A program made the translations under genes and the position numbers. From Epiperipatus broadwayi (taxonomy: Eukaryota > Onychophora > Udeonychophora > Euonychophora > Peripatidae), in assembly GCA_028023455.1 (NCBI GenBank), contig JAQFVV010012974.1, forward strand, positions 1 to 64,000: a stretch of DNA of 64,000 nucleotides, read 5' to 3'. The notes under the pieces were generated by a model. The model made no database searches and was not told the DNA's origin. It worked only from the letters and a program-made list of their open reading frames with translations. How positions within the stretch are numbered: position 1 is the stretch's first letter; every line of letters begins with the position of its first letter. This document shows positions 1-11,816 of this stretch, one piece after another.

Positions 1-147
1 CATCTGCCAATAGTTATTCCCACACCTCGCATACATCCTGGAAGATTATGAATCAAATCTAGGTATTATAAAGAAAATAATATAGTCATCGAACGAGCAG
101 CTTACTAAATCTCATTTAAGGGAGGGACTCATGAACGTAAAATTACA
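1..147 (-). repeat. 3' LTR of the left element (partial)
   Basis: The 5'-terminal portion of the LTR, in reverse orientation and truncated by the window edge. It repeats 5838-5975 in the same direction and matches the reverse complement of 11817-11963. The LTR edge is at the ACA of GTAAAATTACA; beyond it the internal sequence TTCTTTATAAGG begins, as in the right copy. Confidence 0.75.
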
Positions 148-1986
148 TTCTTTATAAGGAATGGGGGAGTATCATTAAATTAAGATTTGCTTCGCTCGGT
201 CAATGCTATGCAAGCCCATAAAAATACGCAAATAAAACAATTTAAATTTGATATTAACTCAAGGTTTAGATCGAGCAATAAATTTAAATATACATTTTAA
301 AACATACATGATAATAAGTGTGGCTGAGAAAAGGGAGTTTGTTTTGCTATAGCGGGTTTTAGATCACAAGAGCTCTTGGGTTAATTTTGTTACCTTTCAG
401 TTGCTTTGGTGGTTGAAGCTGGAGCACATTTCAGGAGTGGATAAGATTTAGCAGCATGTTAATTCAGTCTCTGTTTGCAGCAGCATAGGTGGTCCTTAAG
501 GCATATTGGTGATGCGTCAGATGGTGACATCGGCAGCAGCCAGCTATTTCCGAAAAGGAAAATAGCCACGGTGCCGACTCTACTCAGTCATATTGGCGGT
601 TCTATGATAGGTCAGCATTTTGTACATTTTCTTGAAAGCGGATTATTTAAGTCACGGATGTTCCGTCAGTAAAACATCAGGATCAGCATACCGAAAATAA
701 TAGTTCAGACCGTCCTAATTCTCAGAATAAAAAATTTATAACCTCAGAAAATAAAATCAAAACGCTAAAATCAAACAGCAAAAAACAGCATCAGAATCAG
801 AATCAGCTTTTGTTTCTTCCCTTCTTTTTTTTTTAAACAAAAGAAAAACATTCAATATATACTGTTTATCTTATAAAAGAACCTGCCTTGGGGCATGACA
901 AACCTTTAACCTTTTGCATTCTTATCAATTAGTTATTTCTTATCTGAACATCAGAAGGAATCCATTTTAAGGTTTTTTTTAGTTTACAATTATAAATTCC
1001 AGTAAATGCTCAGATTGAAAGAAGATTAAAACATTTATTTCATTCTGTTGAAGACTTTTGCTAATTGGAAATTCCTAAGTAGACATACGAAGTGTGAATT
1101 TATAATCCAAAATGTTTTACTTTAAATCTATTATATTCTCAACCTAGCCTTATTTTATATTTATATAATTTTCAATGGCGAGAACTTTATAATTTTAGAA
1201 AAATATTAAAGTATTTCACATTTAGATTGTAATTGCATGAATCCGTTTATAAACTACTTTTAATAATTATTATTTTACCTACAATAGAAAATAAATATTG
1301 CAACACAATATTTTTAAAATAAATGAACTCAACAACCACAATCCAATAATATAATTCCAATGATTGATATTAATATTTAACAGTTATCATCGTAGTCGTG
1401 TGTAGTTTTACCTATATAACCTTTTAAATGAATATGTAAACATGCACATACTTTCGACATTTATATATCAATAAAAATAAAGGGTTGAAAATTGGACTCC
1501 ACGAGTAATAATGCCTACGTGGTTTATTTTAGGCGGGATTTTAGTATATAAATGGCCATACAGACACACTATGAACGATTTGGGATTCGAATTTAGGTAT
1601 AAGGGTAGGTGAAATGTAAGAGAAAGGTGAAACGAAGACTTGCAGAGCAATCTTCCTGTTTCACATTCCCTTAGTTACGAAAAAAAATTTTTTCGAAAAG
1701 GTCTTACATAAAGATCTACCGAGGAATCTCTTTGACAAACAAATAATATTGACTAGCCAAGTCAGCCCAACAGAAATCTAAAAAAAATATAAGGTAACAA
1801 TACATCTTTGTTTTTTCCCTTTTTTAAATGAGGGATAAATTCAAAGATACAAATATATACAGATATATACCCGGATCAATTTTTTTTTTTTTTTTTTTTA
1901 CTAGGGTTTTAACTCTAACGAATATTTTGGTAAACTAATCACTAACTTACGCATGGATAACATTGAAACTACCTAACTTCTAAATC
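148..1986 (-). other. internal non-coding 3' part of the left element
   Basis: Sequence between gag and the 3' LTR, mirrored at 9963-11816 in the right copy. No pol-like frame is visible. It holds poly-A/T stretches and one 60-codon open frame (1468-1650) also present in the other copy. No convincing polypurine tract was seen; AAAGAA directly before the LTR is the best candidate. Confidence 0.5.
1468..1650 (-). CDS. 60-aa open frame conserved in both element copies
   Basis: A short frame starting MLCKSSFHLSLTFH and ending FSTLYFY, found again at 10310-10492 in the mirror copy with one residue changed (Ile to Val). The product is not recognised. It is rich in hydrophobic and aromatic residues and has no motif I know. 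The two copies differ by three transitions across the frame (two silent) and no indels, although indels are common in the surrounding sequence. This could be a real accessory ORF or chance; its short length argues for caution. Confidence 0.15.
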   Translation of the reverse strand: MLCKSSFHLSLTFHLPLYLNSNPKSFIVCLYGHLYTKIPPKINHVGIITRGVQFSTLYFY

Positions 1987-3261
1987 TTACAGAGAAAAAA
2001 AAACATTGTTGTCTTTGTCACATCCGAATTCAGGTCCATGTCCATGAGTTTCTTCATTTAATATGCTCCTGAGTCTGGTGGGGTGATGGTTGGCTCGGTT
2101 ATTAAATGGCGGCTGTCTTGGGTTGTTAGTTTTGTTAATTTTATCAGGGGGCTCTTTGGCCCAAGTGGTAAAATCGAGCATGGTCAGAAATTGCCATCTC
2201 TCAATGTTTCTAATTCTGCTCCCTATCATCAATTGCTGGATGGCTATCGGCATATTTTGTTGGATGGTGCCGATGATATGGGCATCAGAAAATGCGAATG
2301 CATTTAATGTTTTCAAACGATTGGTTTGCCGTATAAAGAATTGAGTGTGAGTTTCCTTTATGGTCCCATATTGTTCTTGGCTGACTGCATTTAATATTTT
2401 ACTCTGCTCTTCCGGAAGAGCACAGTCTGAATACTTTAAAAGGATTTTGGTGTAGGCTGTAAAGTCTTCGGGTTTGGCTGTTAACATAGTCCACCAATCC
2501 TTTGCATAATTATGTAAGTAGTGACTGGCTATTGTAATCTGTTCATGTGGGCTAGTTCTATAGAAGTAAAAAAAATCCTTTAAACTGTTTAAATGCGGGT
2601 GGGGATTTTCTCCAATATCACCGCAAAAGATTTTAACGGTTACCATTTTGGCTAGCTGAGTTTGAATACCTATGTCAAGTGGTATAATTTTACGACTATT
2701 GCTAATGTCAGCATAGATGGTCTTATTGCTGCTGGTCTGGGTTGATGATATATCATCATTTTTGCATATGGCGGTCTTGGCATCTTAGTCCGTGTCATCT
2801 TTTCTCATCTGGATATTAATGGGCCGTTCTATTTGGTTTCCCGGATCATCAATCGATACAGCTATAGGGTTTGCTTTGGTTCTCCTATCATTTTTTTTAA
2901 TCATCTTCTTCCACTTTTACTTCCTTAGATGATTTTGGATCATTAGGGTTTGGCTCTGGATTCCCTGTGTTTTTGGTTGTACTGTTTTACCCGGAGTGTA
3001 AGGGCTGCTTGTTCCCTTTTTATATCTCTTATTTCTTTTAAAACCTCTTCAACAAATCCTTGATATTCCTGGTCTCTTTTCGTTCTTCCTCCTCTCCATT
3101 TCTTGCTCTGTTCTTTCACTCTTCTTAAACATATCTATCAGGTACGCAATTTCAAAATTTCCGATTCCAGATCTCTGTTCGGGCTTCACTATTGCTGGTG
3201 GAGATTCCACAATTTCGGCTGAGTTTACATCTGGTCCGTGGTCGTATTGATGGTCTTCCAT
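1987..3261 (-). pseudogene. broken retrotransposon gag (left copy)
   Basis: Retrotransposon gag-like protein. The frame begins at an ATG at 3261 (MEDHQYDHG...). The capsid-like part is intact over 2646-1987 (219 codons) and shows the Ty3/gypsy gag pattern: FCGDIGENPHPHLNSLKDFF, then HYLHNYAKDWW, then a long helical region. No CCHC knuckle is visible. The part upstream of 2646 is disrupted by frameshifts and by a nonsense codon at 2785-2787, where the mirror copy has Gln. Residues around 2406-2431 (SDCALPEEQ) come from an adapter-like patch and are probably not genuine. The nearest family is retrotransposon gag (PF03732-like), assigned from pattern memory. Confidence 0.6.
2406..2431. other. 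adapter-like sequence inside gag
   Basis: GCTCTTCCG (2406-2414) runs into CGGAAGAGCACAGTCTGAA (2413-2431). The latter equals the Illumina index adapter CGGAAGAGCACACGTCTGAA minus one base. The mirror copy (about 9524-9550) has an unrelated shorter sequence here, while both flanks match. Probably an assembly or consensus contaminant. Confidence 0.6.
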
Positions 3262-4623
3262 ATTTGTTTTGTCTCTACTGATGATGGTTTCTACGATTCA
3301 ATTCTAAATTACTTACTACAAAATATATATTAATTTGGATTCAGGATTCTGTGCGGTTTACTTTTTATTTTTCTATACTAATGGCTAATCGGCTATTTCC
3401 CTTCCGGTCTTTTAGCCTATTTGCTGCTTCTTATATCACCAATGCCTTAACTTAACTTTTACTGTCATAAAATTTATATCATATAAAGTTTTCCATCTGC
3501 TGCAAACTAACTCTTATTTTAGTACTAATATCTAAAGAAAATATATTTAATATGCTGCTTATTTTGTTATTACTTGAATCTAATTTCTCCAATCTCCTAC
3601 TCTTATCTATATAATGTTCGCTAGATCCTGGGCATATTTATCTTATTTTCCCTCATTTTAAAACAAACGCGCATCTATATAAGTCATATATACAAATATA
3701 TAAAACAAAATATTTTTACGATCATTTATTTTTAGGACAATTGTTTATCTCCAGATCCCTTCACGTCTGACTGTCTGGTAACACATTTATAACGCATTTT
3801 GATTCTCAAAATAATATATACATTTAAGCTTTACATCAATAAAATTTTTAAATTGACGACAAAAATTTATTTTAGAAATAGTTTCATTTATAGAGACTAT
3901 CCCGAGGCGCCATGTCATCAGTTCAAATAAAATATGGACTGTTATATAGATTTAGCCTTGCAAAAAAAAATTTCTTTCGTTTAACGATGGGCATATTTAT
4001 TACATTGTAAGGTCGCCTATTTGTCTAGGCTATATCATACGGAAGTATTCTCACTGTATTGCATCTCGAGCTCTAACTTATTTCACGGAGGAAAAGACAA
4101 GAGAGAAAAAAACTTTACAACATATATTTTGTCACAATATTCATTTGGAATAACCATTAGATATTCAACGCCATATTTATAGCGTGATTTTAAATTCTTA
4201 AATAATAAACATTATGATAGCGTGACTTTCAATTGTTCAGTAATAACGGATGATCACACGATCTCAACGCACTACAGCAAGTTTAACGGTTTGTCTATCT
4301 TTAACTAATATTCAATGCCCGAGTCAAACAAAACATATATACACATTTTTGCATTTTCAAGGAAGTCTTAAATATATACAATTAATCCTTATTAAGAGTA
4401 AAATTACTCATGGGACTTGGAAAAACATTACGGGGTTTAGATTTAAATAATTACACTATTATTTTATATGATATAAAGCACACATTAATAAATATCAACT
4501 ATAAGGGATTTGCATGTCTAATATAATATATATCAACAGTGGGAAAAAAATTTACTCAGGGAATGTGGGTGTTTATCTCGTTGCTCCACGTTAAGGCGAC
4601 AGTCTCAAAAAAAAATTTACCTA
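3262..4623 (-). other. leader of the left element
   Basis: Non-coding internal sequence between the 5' LTR and gag, mirrored at 7335-8695. It contains the candidate primer binding site at 4584-4601. No other motif or credible frame was seen. Confidence 0.5.
4584..4601 (-). promoter_or_regulatory. candidate tRNA-Lys primer binding site (left copy)
   Basis: On the - strand this reads TGTCGCCTTAACGTGGAG, starting 22 nt after the LTR edge. It matches the right-copy site except for one substitution (TGG to TGT), which would weaken priming. Confidence 0.3.
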
Positions 4624-5975
4624 TGTAACGGTCAGAATTCGCACATTTCCTCATAAACAAGTTGCACAGTTTCTCCACTACACTTGAAAGGCGCACCACA
4701 AGTGGGTTCGGGGCCTATCATACCGGATTCGAATACAGCAGATCGACTATGTAACCAAATACGATGGAGCCCGAACCCGCCATCACAATAGCAACATCTT
4801 TTCAGGCCGTGGTGGTCAGAGAGAGAGAAGAGACTACGTGAGATTTATAAATAAATTAACAGCTAGCGTTTGGAACGTGTGCTCTTCCGATCTCGTGTAT
4901 AACCCAGACAATACGAGACAATGAGATGAATCAGAAAATAAACACTAACATAAAGAATTGATTAAATTAACATGATTTATTAAGTGGCTAAATATGATTT
5001 CTGGCACTATTTATTTATTAAATAGTGGCGTCAAATGGTTAACTACAATTGATTAAATCATTTTACTCGTTAATCTATAACCTGGGTCAATTATCGCTAC
5101 GAATGTGCCTTACTAAACCTTGAATACATGCGAAGCCCAAGAATAAGAGTACTGGAATTATTTATAATAAAAGATATTAAATAGTTTTACGATAAAGGCT
5201 GACTTCAGAAGAAATGCAGGCGGCTCCAATGAGCTTGGCAGCAGCGACTTGCTTAGTGAGGAAATATATGTGTGAGTATGATATTATCTTAAAGTACTTA
5301 AAAAGGGATTCAGTGGTACTCGCAAGGTTTAGGGAAACGATGGAGGGTGGTAGTCCATTTAAACTACAGGAACTTTGTGACGACAATAAAGAAATAAATC
5401 ATAAAATCAGACGCATATGTTGCACCCACATTGGTCTCGGCCGTAGCCCTAAAGATCGGAGTATGCTAGCATATGGCTGCGAAGAACTGCGTCAGCATCC
5501 CCAGGTGTGACGCTCTGGTACACACATTGACTGGAAACCGCAGGAAGAAGTAAAGGGGAAACGGACTTAGCCGTTTAAAGCCCTTTAAAGAACAAAGTGA
5601 TCTCAATATCGAATACCCTTGCCAGCAACACTAAAATATATATATAATCGATTCAAAAAAGGAGACATAACGAAGATTGGGCACTTAAGCAATTCACTGC
5701 ATTGATGAAAAAGCGTCTACACTCTCCCAAACTCAGAATAACAATAGAAATACTTAAAACAAATAATGAGGGTTTAACATTAAAGGACGGTGTGAGTGCA
5801 GAATTTAAGTAAAATGTAATTAACCCACGCACTCCCACATCTGCCAATAGTTATTCCCACACCTCGCATACATCCTGGAAGATTATGAATCAAATCTAGG
5901 TAATTATAAAGAAAATAATATAGTCATTGAGCGAGCGACTTACTAAATCTCATTTAAAGGGAGGGACTCATGAAA
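4624..5975 (-). repeat. 5' LTR of the left element
   Basis: About 1.35 kb, the reverse complement of 5976-7334 and of 11817-14262 minus its insertion. The inner edge is TGTAACGGTC at 4624, the complement of the ...GACCGTTACA terminus. Its outer end runs into the near-palindrome TGTAATTTTACA shared with the right LTR. At base-level differences (for example the AACGC/GCGTGG variants) it sides with the right copy's 3' LTR rather than its 5' LTR. It carries the exact adapter insert at 4875-4893. Confidence 0.75.
4875..4893 (+). other. Illumina TruSeq read-2 adapter remnant
   Basis: ACGTGTGCTCTTCCGATCT matches the 3' end of the TruSeq index adapter over 19 of 19 bases. Both other LTR copies (about 7066-7090 and 13997-14021) read acgtcttaatagata, or the same with one change, at this position. 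Flanks match on both sides. This is sequencing-library DNA, not genome. Confidence 0.93.
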
Positions 5976-7334
5976 TGTAATTTTACATTCATGAGTCCCT
6001 CCCTTAAATGAGATTTAGTAAGCCGCTCTGATTCGATGACTATATTATTTTCTTTATAATACCTAGATTTGATTCATAATCTTCCAGGATGTATGCGAGG
6101 TGTGGGAATAACTATTGGCAGATGTGGGAGTGCATGGGTTAATTACATTTTACTTAAATTCTCGCACTCACACCGTCCTTTTAATGTTAAACCCCATTAT
6201 TTGTTTTAAGTATTTCTATTGTTATTCTGAGTTTGGGAGAGTGTAGACGCTTTTCATCAATGCAGTGAATTGCTTATGTGCCCAATCTTTCTTTATGTTT
6301 CCTTTTTTTGAATCGATTATATATATATTAGTGTTGCTGGCAAGGGTATTCGATGTTGAGATCACTTTGTTCTTTAAAAGGGCTTTAAATGGCCAAGTCC
6401 GTTTCCCTTTAGTTCTTCCTGCGGTTTCCAGTCAACGTGTGTCCCAGAGTGTCACACCTGGGGATGCTGGCGCAGTTCTTCACAGCCATATCCTAGCATA
6501 CTCCGATCTATAGGGCTACGGCCGAGACAAATGTGGGGTGCAACATATGCGTCTGATTTTATGATTTATTTCTTTATTGTTGTCACAAAGTTCCTGTAGT
6601 TTAAATGGACTACCACCCTCCATCGTTTCCTAAACCTTGCGAGTACCACTGAATCCCTTTTTAAGTACTTTAAGATAATATCATACTCACACATATATTT
6701 CCACACTAAGCAAGTCGCTGCTGCCAAGCTCATTGGAGCCGCTCTGCATTTATTCTGAAGTCAGCCTTTATCGTAAAACTATTTAATATCTTTTATTATA
6801 AATAATTCCAGTACTCTTATTCTTGGGGTTCGCATGTATTCAAGGTTTAGTAAGGCACATTCAGTAGCGTTAATTGACCCAGGTTATAGATTAATGAGTA
6901 AAATGATTTAATCAATTGTAGTTAACCATTTGACGCCACTATTTAATAAATAAATAGTGCCAGAAATCATATTTAGCCACTTAATAAATCATGTTAATTT
7001 AATCAATTCTTTACGTTAGTGTTTGTTGTCTGAATCATCTCATTGTCTCGTATTGTCTGGGTTATACACGTATCTATTAAGACATTCCAAATGCTAGCTG
7101 TTAATTTATTTATAAATCTCACGTAGTCTCTTCTCTATCTCTGACCACCGCGGCCTGAAAAGATGTTGCTATTGTGATGGCGGGTTCGGGCTCCATCGTA
7201 TTTGGTTGCGTAGTTGATCTGCTGTATTCGAATCCGGTATGACAGGCCCTGAACCCACTTGTGGTGCTGCTTTTCGAGTGTGGTGGAGAAACTGTGCAAC
7301 TTGTTTATGAAATGTGCGAATTCTGACCGTTACA
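5976..7334 (+). repeat. 5' LTR of the right element
   Basis: 1359 bp, TGTAATTTTACA...CCGTTACA. It is directly repeated at 11817-14262 (1361 bp after removing the 1081-bp insertion and its 4-bp duplication). The TTAA at 6181-6184 is the unoccupied equivalent of the piggyBac-like insertion site. Confidence 0.85.
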
Positions 7335-7355
7335 TAGTAAATTTTTTTTTGAGAC

Positions 7356-7374
7356 TGGCGCCTTAACGTGGAGC
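7356..7374 (+). promoter_or_regulatory. candidate tRNA-Lys primer binding site
   Basis: TGGCGCCTTAACGTGGAGC closely resembles the PBS complementary to tRNA-Lys1,2 (TGGCGCCCAACGTGGGGC). It starts 21 nt after the LTR end rather than the usual few bases, which lowers confidence. Confidence 0.4.
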
Positions 7375-8695
7375 AACGAGATAAACACCCACATTCCCTG
7401 AGTAAATTTTTTTTTCCCACTGTTGATATATATTATATTAGACATGCAAATCCCTTATAGTTGATTATTATTAATGTGTGCTTTATATCATATAAAATAA
7501 TAGTGTAATTATTTAAATCTAAACCCCGTAATGTTTTTCCAAGTCCCGTGAGTAATTTTACTCTTAATAAGGATTAATTGTATATATTTAAGACTTCCTT
7601 GAAAATGCAAATATGTGTATATATGTTTTGTTTGACTCAGGCGTTTGAATATTAGTTAAAGATAGACAAACCGTTAAACTTGCTGTAGTGCGTTACGAGC
7701 TGATCATGAGTTATTACTGAACAATTGAAAGTCACGCTATCATAATGTTTATTATTTAAGAATTTAAAATCACGCTATAAATATGGTGTTGAATATCTAA
7801 TTGTTATTCCAAATGAATATTGTGACAAAATATATGTTGTAAAAGTTTTTTTCTCTCTTGTCTTTTCCTCCATGAAATAAGTTAGAGCTCGAGATGCAAT
7901 ACAGTGAGAATACTTCCGTATGATATAGCCTAGACAAATAGGCGACCTTACAATGTAATAAATACGCCCGTAGTTAAACGAAAGAAAATTGTTTTTTTGC
8001 CAAGGCTAAATCTATATAACAGTCCATATTTTATTTGAACTGATGACATGGCACCCCGGGATAATCTCTATAAATGAAACTATTTCTAAAATAAATTTTT
8101 GTCATCAATTTAAAAATTTTATTGATGTAAAGCTTAAATGTATATATTATTTTGAGAATCAAAATGCATTATAAATGTGTTACCAGACAGTCAGACGTGA
8201 TGGGATCAGAAGATAAACAATTGTCCTAAAAATAAATGATCGTAAAAATATTTTGTTTTATATATTTGTATATATGACTTATATAGATGCACGTTTGTTT
8301 TAAATGAGGGAAAATAAGATAAATATGCCCAGATCTAGCGAACATTATATAGATAAGAGTAGGAGATTGGAGAAATTAGATTCAAGTAATAACAAAATAA
8401 GCAGCATATTAAATATATTTTCTTTAGATATTAGTACTAAAATAAGAGTTAGTTTGCAGCAGATGGAAAACTTTATATGATATAAATTTTATGACAGCAA
8501 AAGTTAGTTAAGGCATTGGTGATATAAGAAGCAGCAAATAGGCCAAAAGACCGGAAGGGAAATAGCCGATTAGCCATTAGTATAGAAAAATAAAAAGTAA
8601 ACCGCACAAAATCCTGAATCCAAATTAATATATATTTTGTAGTAAGTAATTTAGAATTGAATCGTAGAAACCATCATCAGTAGAGACAAAACAAA
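7375..8695 (+). other. leader of the right element
   Basis: Internal non-coding sequence between the primer binding site and gag, mirrored in the left copy. No frame or motif worth naming was seen. Confidence 0.5.
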
Positions 8696-9962
8696 TATAG
8701 AAGACCATCAATACAACCATGGACCAGATGTAAACTCAGCCGAAATTGTGGAATCTCCACCAGCAATAATAAAGCCCGAACAGAGATCTGGAATCGGAAA
8801 TTTTGAAATTGCATACCTGATAGATATGTTTAAGAAGAGTGTAGAACGAGCAAGGAAATGGGAGGAGGAAGAACGAAAAAGAGACCAGGAATATCAAGGA
8901 TTTGTTGAAGAGGTTTTAAAAGAAATAAGAGATATAAAAAGGGAACAAGCAGCCTTGCACTCCGGGTAAAACAGTACAACCAAAAACACGGGAATCCAGA
9001 GCCAAACCCTAATGATCCAAAATCATCTAAGGAAGTAAAAGTGGAAGAAGATGATTCAAAAAAAAAATAATAGGAGAACCAACAGACTTAAACCCTATAG
9101 CTGTATCGATTGATGATCCGGGAAACCAAATAGAACGGCCCATTAATATCCAGATGAGAAAAGATGACACGGACCAAGATGCCAAGACCGCAATATGCAA
9201 AAATGATGATATATCATCAACCCAGATCAGCAGAAATAAGACCATCTATGCGGACATTAGCAATAGTCACAAAATTATACCACTTGACATAGGTATTCAA
9301 ACTCAGCTAGCCAAAATGGTAACCGTTAAAATCTTTTGCGGTGATATTGGAGAAAATCCCCACCCGCATTTAAACAGTTTAAAGGATTTTTTTACTTATA
9401 TAGAACTAGCCCACATGAACAGATTACAATAGCCAGTCACTACTTACATAATTATGCGAAGGATTGGTGGACTATGTTAACAGCCAAACCCGAAGACTTT
9501 ACAGCCTACACCAAAATCCTTTTAAAGTATTACTGGAGCGACGACCGGCAGAGTAAGATATTAAATGCAGTCAGCCAAGAACAATATGGGACCATAAAGG
9601 AAACTCACACTCAATTCTTTATACGGCAAACCAATCGTTTGAAAACATTAAATGCATTCGCATTTTCTGATCATCGGCACCATCCAACAAAATATGCCGA
9701 TAGCCATCCAGCAGTTGATGATAGGGAGCAGAATTAGAAGCATTGAGGAGATGGCCGAATTTCTGACCATGCTCGATTTTACCACTTGGGCCAAAGAGCC
9801 CCCTGACAAAATTAACAAAACTAACAACCCAAGACAGCCGCCGTTTAATAACCGAGCCAACAATCACCCACCAGACCCAGGAGCATATTAAATGAAGAAA
9901 CTCATGGACATGGACCTGAATTCGGATGTGACAAAGACAACAATGTTTTTTTCTCTCTGTAA
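8696..9962 (+). pseudogene. broken retrotransposon gag (right copy)
   Basis: The mirror of 1987-3261. The start codon is ATA at 8696 where the left copy has ATG, so the original start is lost. Open pieces follow in different frames: an acidic, helical N-terminal segment (8748-8969, with KKSVERARKWEEEERKRD, coiled-coil-like), then 9154-9432 (ending in the FCGDIGENPHPHLNSLKDFF motif), 9474-9737 (SQEQYGTIKETHTQFFIRQT) and 9652-9891. Several one-base shifts and an A-rich run at about 9057-9067 break the frame. The intact ancestral protein would be about 400 residues. There is no zinc knuckle and no protease or RT downstream. Confidence 0.6.
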
Positions 9963-11816
9963 GATTTAGAAGTTAGGTAGTTTCAATGTTATCCGTGTGT
10001 AAGTTAGTGATTAGTTTACCAAAATATTCATTAGAGTTAAAACCCTAGTAAAAAAAAAAAGGAAAAAAAAAAAAAATTTGATCCGGGTATATATCTGTAT
10101 ATATTTGTATCTTTGAATTTATCCCCTCATTTAAAAAAAGGAAAAAAACAAAGATGTATTGTTACCTTATATTTTTTTTAGATTTCTGTTGGGCTGACTT
10201 GGCTAGTCAATATTATTTGTTTGTCAAAGAGATTCCTCGGTAGACCTTTATGTAAGACCTTTTTTTTTTAAAATTTTTTTCGTAACTAAGGGAATGTGAA
10301 ACAGGAAGATTGCTCTGCAAGTCTTCGTTTCACCTTTCTCTTACATTTCACCTACCCTTATACCTAAATTCGAATCCCAAATCGTTCGTAGTGTGTCTGT
10401 ACGGCCATTTATATACTAAAATCCCACCTAAAATAAACCACGTAGGCATTATTACTCGTGGAGTCCAATTTTCAACCCTTTATTTTTATTGATATATAAA
10501 TGTCGAGTATGTGCATGTTTACATATTCATTTAAAAGGTTATATAGGTAAAACTACACACAGACTATGATGATAACTGTTAAATATTAATATCAATCATT
10601 GGAATTATATTATTGGATTGTGGTTGTTGAGTTCATTTATTTTAAAAATATTGTGTTGCAATATTTATTTTCTATTGTAGGTAAAATAATAATTATTAAA
10701 AGTAGTTTATAAACGGATTCGTGCAATTACAATCTAAATGTGAAATAATTTAATATTTTTCTAAAATTATAAAGTTCCCGCCATTGAAGATTATATAAAT
10801 ATAAAATAAGGCTAGGTTTAGAATATAATAGATTTAAAGTAAAACATTTTGGATTATAAATTCACACTTCGTATGTCTACTTAGGAATTTCCAATTAGCA
10901 AAAGTCTTCAACAGAATGAAATAAATGTTTTAATCTTCTTTCAATCTGAGCATTTACTGGAATTTATAATTGTAAACTAAAAAAAAAAAAACCTTAAAAT
11001 GGATTCCTTCTGATGTTCAGATAAGAAATAACTAATTGATAAGAATGCAAAAGGTTAAAGGTTTGTCATGCCCCAAGGCAGGTTCTTTTATAAGATAAAC
11101 AGTATATATTGAATGTTTTTCTTTTGTTTTAAAAAAGGAAAGAAGGGAAGAAACAAAAGCTGATTCTGATTCTGATGCTGTTTTTCTGCTGTTTGATTTG
11201 GTGTTTTGATTTTATTTTCTGAGGTTATAATTTTTTTTTATTCTGAGAATTCGGACCGTCTGAACTATTATTTTCAGAATGCTGATCCTGATGTTTTGCT
11301 GAGCGACCATCCGTGACTTAAATAATCCTCTTTCAAGAAAATGTACAAAATGCTGACCTATCATAGAACCGCCAATATGACTGAGTAGAGTCGGCACCGT
11401 GGCTATTTTCCTTTCGGAAATAGCTGGCCGCTGCCGATGTACCATCTGACGCATCGCCAATATGCCTCAAGGAACCACCTATGCTGCTGCAAACAGAGAC
11501 TGAATTAACATGCTGCTAAATCTTATCCACTCCTGAAATGTGCTCCAGCTTCAACCACCCAAGCAACTGAAAGGTAACAAAATTAACCCAAGAGCTCTTG
11601 TGATCTAAAACCCGCTATAGCAAAACAAACTCCCTTTTTCTCGCCACACTTATTATCATGTATGTTTTAAAATGTATATTTAAATTTATTGCTCGATCTA
11701 AACCTTGGGTTAATATCAAATTTAAATTGTTTTATTTGCGTATTTTATGGGCTTGCATAGCATCGACCGAGCGAAGCAAATCTTAATTAATGATACTCCC
11801 CATTCCTTATAAAGAA
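9963..11816 (+). other. internal non-coding 3' part of the right element
   Basis: Sequence between gag and the 3' LTR, with long A and T runs, and no pol frame. It mirrors 148-1986. The conserved 60-codon frame lies at 10310-10492. Confidence 0.5.
10310..10492 (+). CDS. 60-aa open frame conserved in both element copies
   Basis: Right-copy counterpart of 1468-1650, differing only by Val for Ile near residue 27. It is not recognised. It lies 350 bp downstream of the gag stop, where an accessory ORF could sit, but no sequence evidence of expression is visible. Confidence 0.15.
   Translation: MLCKSSFHLSLTFHLPLYLNSNPKSFVVCLYGHLYTKIPPKINHVGIITRGVQFSTLYFY

Larger units (their letters stand above)
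1..5975 (-). mobile_element. LTR retrotransposon copy, left arm of palindrome
   Basis: A gag-bearing LTR element on the - strand. Its 5' LTR (4624-5975) abuts the neighbouring copy and its 3' LTR is cut by the window start (1-147). In its own orientation the order is 5' LTR, primer binding site, leader, broken gag (3261 down to 1987), about 1.8 kb without clear coding, then 3' LTR. No protease, RT, RNase H or integrase motif is visible, so it would depend on another element for mobilisation. It is nearly the reverse complement of 5976-11963, with scattered substitutions and many one-base indels. Two adapter-like patches occur in this arm only, so its sequence is less trustworthy than that of the right arm. 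Confidence 0.75.
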
